The notes beneath the pieces were generated by a model, which was given only the letters and a program-made list of their open reading frames with translations, did not search any database and had not been told where the DNA came from. DNA of 64,000 bases from Billgrantia montanilacus (GTDB lineage: Bacteria; Pseudomonadota; Gammaproteobacteria; Pseudomonadales; Halomonadaceae): positions 1 to 64,000 of the forward strand of contig NZ_QPII01000008.1 in NCBI RefSeq assembly GCF_003336675.1, in the 5' to 3' direction. This document shows, piece by piece, positions 61,156-64,000 of this stretch. Each line of letters begins with the position of its first letter. The first letter of the stretch is position 1. The translations under genes and the position numbers were made by a program.

Positions 61156-62406
61156 TCAATCCTGGAAGTTGGTCTCGGAGTAGAGCACGCGCACCTTCAG
61201 GGTGTGCTGAACCTGGCGCAGGGCTTCCAGTGCCTGGGGGCCGTAGGCCTTGTCCACGTCGATCACCACGTAGCCGACCTTTTCGTTGGTCTGGAGGTAC
61301 TGGCCGGAGATGTTGATGTCGCTCTCGGAGAGGACGCGGTTGATCTCGGAGAGCACCCCCGGCACGTTTTCGTGGATATGCAGCACCCGGTGCTTGTCCG
61401 GGTGCGCTGGCAGGGCCACCTCGGGGAAGTTGACCGAGGTGACGGTGGTGCCGTTGTCGGAGTAGGTGATCAGCTTCTCGGAGACCTCGATGCCGATGTT
61501 CTCCTGGGCTTCCAGCGTGGAGCCGCCGACGTGCGGCGTGAGAATCACGTTGTCCAAGCCACGCAGGGGGCTGACGAACTCCTCGTCGTTGCCCTTGGGC
61601 TCCACCGGGAAGACGTCGATGGCGGCGCCGTAGAGCCGGCCCTCCTTCAGCGCCTCGGCCAGATCCTCGATTACCACCACACTGCCGCGGGAGGCGTTGA
61701 TCAGGATGCCGCTGCGCTTCATCAGCGCCAGCTGCTCCCTGGCGATCATCCACTTGGTGGAGGGCAGTTCCGGCACGTGCAGGCTGACCACGTCGGCGCG
61801 GGCCAGCAGCTCTTCCAGGCTAGCCACCTGGTTGGCGTTACCCATGCCGAGCTTGGTCACCACATCGTAGAAGATGACGTTGAAGCCCAGCGATTCCGCC
61901 AGCACCGAGAGCTGGGCACCGATATTGCCGTAGCCGACGATACCCAGGGTCTTGCCACGGGCCTCATGGGAGTTCTTGGCGCTCTTCAGCCAGCCGCCCT
62001 GATGGGCATGGGCGTTCTTCTGGGGAATGCCGCGAAGCAGCATGATCGCCTCGGCCAGCACCAGCTCCGCCACCGAACGCGTGTTGGAGTAAGGCGCATT
62101 GAACACCGGGATGCCACGGATCAGCGCCGACGTCAGGTCGACCTGGTTGGTGCCGATGCAGAAACAGCCCACGGCCGCGAGCTTCTCGGCCGCCTCGAAC
62201 ACCCGCGAGTTGAGCTGGGTGCGCGAGCGAATGCCGATGAAATGAACGTCCCGAACCTTCTCGATCAGCGTCGCCTCGTCCAGCGAGGTCGCCACGTGCT
62301 CGATGTTGGTGTAACCGGCGTTCAGGAAATTGTCCACCGCGCTCTGGTGGACGCCCTCGAGCAGCAGGATTTTGATCTTGCTCTTGTCCAGGGACGTTTT
62401 GGCCAT
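61156..62406 (-). CDS. serA: D-3-phosphoglycerate dehydrogenase
   Basis: 416 residues, the E. coli-like type with one ACT domain. It oxidises 3-phosphoglycerate, the first step of serine synthesis. NAD-binding LGIVGYGNIGAQL; the catalytic Arg is in ASRGSVVVIEDLAEAL, the Glu lies after VFPVEP and His in LTPHVGGST. A C-terminal ACT domain (about 335-416, VLHIHENVPGVLSEINRVLS) gives feedback by serine. It has its own promoter region divergent from xseB. Confidence 0.97.
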   Translation of the reverse strand: MAKTSLDKSKIKILLLEGVHQSAVDNFLNAGYTNIEHVATSLDEATLIEKVRDVHFIGIRSRTQLNSRVFEAAEKLAAVGCFCIGTNQVDLTSALIRGIPVFNAPYSNTRSVAELVLAEAIMLLRGIPQKNAHAHQGGWLKSAKNSHEARGKTLGIVGYGNIGAQLSVLAESLGFNVIFYDVVTKLGMGNANQVASLEELLARADVVSLHVPELPSTKWMIAREQLALMKRSGILINASRGSVVVIEDLAEALKEGRLYGAAIDVFPVEPKGNDEEFVSPLRGLDNVILTPHVGGSTLEAQENIGIEVSEKLITYSDNGTTVTSVNFPEVALPAHPDKHRVLHIHENVPGVLSEINRVLSESDINISGQYLQTNEKVGYVVIDVDKAYGPQALEALRQVQHTLKVRVLYSETNFQD

Positions 62407-62640
62407 GGTCGAATCAACCCCTTCTTCGGTGCGAGCCGCATGCGGTGACGGGACCGCCGTGCCGCGACAGTAGTGAGCCTGAGGGCCTGCCGATCAGCGA
62501 GGGACAAGGGCAGTGGCAGGCTCGAAACAGGGCGCTTATGGTAGCACAACCGCTTCGGGCGAAGATGAAAACGCTGCGCTGCGAAGATGAATGGGCTGCA
62601 GGTTGTTGCGGGTGGCAGACGAACACCGGGGGAGAGCGTG

Positions 62641-62646
62641 TATACT
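62641..62646 (+). promoter_or_regulatory. Candidate -10 box for xseB-ispA-dxs
   Basis: TATACT, 40 bp before the xseB start, in the 279-bp gap between divergent serA and xseB. The matching -35 is weak. Confidence 0.4.
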
Positions 62647-62685
62647 GTGGCCCCTATAGATAGCGGTGACGGGCTGGGAATTTCC

Positions 62686-62985
62686 ATGGCAGAGCGAGAC
62701 AAGCAACCGTCGTCCGATACGGTGGCGAGCGAGGAGGCAAGCGCCGATTTCGCCACCACCGTCGAGCGACTGGAACAGTTGGTAGAGCGGCTGGAGTCCG
62801 GCGAGCTGTCGCTGGAGGGCTCGCTTGCTGCCTTCGAGCAGGGCGTGCACCTGACGCGCGACGCCCAGCGTCGCCTGGACGAGGCCGAACTGCGGGTGCG
62901 CACCCTGATCGAAGGTCCAGACGGTGGTGTCGATTTCGACAGCTTCAGTGCGCCTCCCGGGGAGGACGACGATCTTGAGCGCTGA
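62686..62985 (+). CDS. xseB: Exodeoxyribonuclease VII small subunit
   Basis: 99 residues, slightly longer than usual (about 80). The helical core ADFATTVERLEQLVERLESGELSLEGSLAAFEQGVHLTRDAQRRLDEAELRV is family-typical, followed by an acidic tail. It supports XseA in degrading single-stranded DNA. It is first in xseB, ispA, dxs, a conserved operon, with an 11-nt overlap into ispA. Confidence 0.93.
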   Translation: MAERDKQPSSDTVASEEASADFATTVERLEQLVERLESGELSLEGSLAAFEQGVHLTRDAQRRLDEAELRVRTLIEGPDGGVDFDSFSAPPGEDDDLER

Positions 62986-63859
62986 CGCCTTCGCGGTGCG
63001 CCTGGCCGCCGATCGTGCCCGGGTGGACGCCTACCTGGCGCGCGTCTTCGATGCGCGCCAGGCGCCCGCCCCCCGCCTGGAGGACGCCATGCGCCATGGG
63101 CTGCTGGTGGGTGGCAAGCGGCTGCGTCCGGTGCTGGTCTACCTGGCCGGCCGTGCGCTGGGTGCCGCCGACGCCGACCTGGACTCCTCGGCCGCCGCAG
63201 TGGAGCTGGTTCACGCCTACTCGCTGGTTCACGACGACCTGCCCGCCATGGACGACGACGACCTGCGCCGCGGCCAGCCTACGGTCCATCGCGCCTACGA
63301 CGAGGCCACGGCGATACTGGCCGGCGATGCCCTGCAGACCCTCGCCTTCGAGGTGCTGGCCCGGGCCGCCCATCCGCGGCTGCCGGCACTGATGCTGACC
63401 CTGGCTCAGGCCGCCGGCCGTGATGGCATGGTGGGCGGACAGGCGCTGGACCTGGCGGCCGTTGGCGGCCACCCTGACGTCGAGGCCCTGGCCACCATGC
63501 ACGCTCACAAGACCGGCGCGCTGATTCGTGCCGCGGTGCGCATGGGAGCGCTGACGGCGGTGGTCGAGAGCGACCCCAGGGTGGCGGCGCTGGAACACTA
63601 TGCCCAAGCCCTTGGCCTGGCCTTCCAGATACATGACGACGTCCTCGATGTGACCGGTGATACCCGCACACTGGGCAAGGCCTCCGGCGCCGATGCGGCC
63701 CGCGACAAGCCCACCTACCCGGCACTGCTGGGGCTGGATGGCGCTCGGGCCCGGGCCTTGGAGCTGACCGAGGAGGCACTGGCGGCCCTGGCGCCGCTGG
63801 GTGCAGCGAGTGCACCGCTGGCCGAGCTGGCCCGCTACATGATCGAAAGAGACCACTGA
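62975..63859 (+). CDS. ispA: Farnesyl diphosphate synthase
   Basis: 294 residues from TTG 62975, which follows GGAGG by 9 nt; the upstream in-frame ATG lacks a site and would enter further into xseB. It adds two isopentenyl units to make farnesyl diphosphate. The first Asp-rich motif reads LVHDDLPAMDDDDLRRG (about 80-95), the second QIHDDVLDVTGD, with the GKRLRP and chain-length region before the first motif as in short-chain synthases. It feeds ubiquinone and undecaprenyl synthesis. Confidence 0.93.
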   Translation: MSADAFAVRLAADRARVDAYLARVFDARQAPAPRLEDAMRHGLLVGGKRLRPVLVYLAGRALGAADADLDSSAAAVELVHAYSLVHDDLPAMDDDDLRRGQPTVHRAYDEATAILAGDALQTLAFEVLARAAHPRLPALMLTLAQAAGRDGMVGGQALDLAAVGGHPDVEALATMHAHKTGALIRAAVRMGALTAVVESDPRVAALEHYAQALGLAFQIHDDVLDVTGDTRTLGKASGADAARDKPTYPALLGLDGARARALELTEEALAALAPLGAASAPLAELARYMIERDH

Positions 63860-63910
63860 GGAGGCGTTGAAAGCGGTGATTCAGCGATTCCCTGACAGAC
63901 AGAAGCCTAC

Positions 63911-64000
63911 ATGAAGCTCTACGACGAAATTCCCGGCGAGCGCCCGGTGACACCGCTGCTCGACACGCTGGAAACACCGGCGGCGCTGCGGGCCATGAAT
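63911..64000 (+). CDS. dxs: 1-deoxy-D-xylulose-5-phosphate synthase N-terminus, partial
   Basis: The first 30 codons, running past the window end. The start MKLYDEIPGERPVTPLLDTL followed by PAALRAM is typical for Dxs, which makes the first dedicated intermediate of the non-mevalonate isoprenoid pathway. Its position after ispA is conserved. Confidence 0.85.
   Translation, partial: MKLYDEIPGERPVTPLLDTLETPAALRAMN

Noticed and set aside
1..64000. CRISPR arrays, tRNA or rRNA genes, phage or IS elements
   Set aside because: No regular spaced repeats, cloverleaf-type sequence, integrase or transposase signatures were seen on reading both strands.

Overview
The window is a high-GC gammaproteobacterial chromosome segment. 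Gene content and order (gshB, tonB-like, yqgE, ruvX; xseB, ispA, dxs; many TRAP, Liv and NhaC transporters) suggest a Halomonas-like (Halomonadaceae) heterotroph. That assignment rests on recall of gene neighbourhoods, not on a search.

Region 1 (1-11044) starts with the end of an aldehyde dehydrogenase and then holds an efflux locus with two related cassettes. A visibly AT-richer minus-strand operon (8562 down to 1931) has the order outer-membrane factor, adaptor, RND pump, response regulator, histidine kinase. Its pump genes are intact. Its response regulator is frameshifted and its kinase has an in-frame stop and is truncated. Around it, on the plus strand, lie parts of a second copy: an operator at 618, an adaptor that has lost its coiled-coil hairpin (990-1883), and an intact response regulator and kinase (9036-11044). 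The same 11-bp-spaced direct repeat lies upstream of both cassettes. I read this as reciprocal decay that leaves one working system: pump from one copy, regulators from the other.

Region 2 (11060-15559) is core: a CvfB-like RNA-binding protein, a VOC protein, gshB, a TonB-type protein, yqgE and ruvX. Region 3 (15595-23792) is a probable uptake and catabolic locus: a Liv-type ABC transporter, an AraC regulator, and a downstream set of a Tm-1-like (UPF0261) protein, an SRPBCC protein and a PEP-hydrolase-like TIM barrel. The substrate is unknown. Region 4 (24060-30948) carries a membrane protein, pyrB, an IclR regulator divergent from a self-sufficient P450-reductase fusion, an orphan TRAP binding protein and a DUF6455 protein.

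Region 5 (31006-43825) is amino-acid and aromatic metabolism: a LysR regulator, amaB and amaA (pipecolate and lysine catabolism), an Lrp regulator, an NhaC antiporter, a D-amino-acid dehydrogenase, a LuxR regulator, a flavin hydroxylase with a DUF2783 partner, a second DUF6455 protein, a MocR regulator and a DUF1127 protein. Region 6 (43878-56457) holds two drug-efflux MFS genes, then the homogentisate genes maiA, fahA and hmgA. Next come a second hydroxylase plus DUF2783 pair, an unusual metallo-beta-lactamase-fold protein, a complete TRAP transporter and a MarR regulator.

Region 7 (56467-64000) has a DUF1566-like secreted protein coupled to an IclR regulator, an enoyl-CoA hydratase, a D-serine-deaminase-like PLP enzyme, an EamA exporter, serA, xseB, ispA and the start of dxs. 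I saw no tRNA, rRNA, CRISPR array or insertion sequence.
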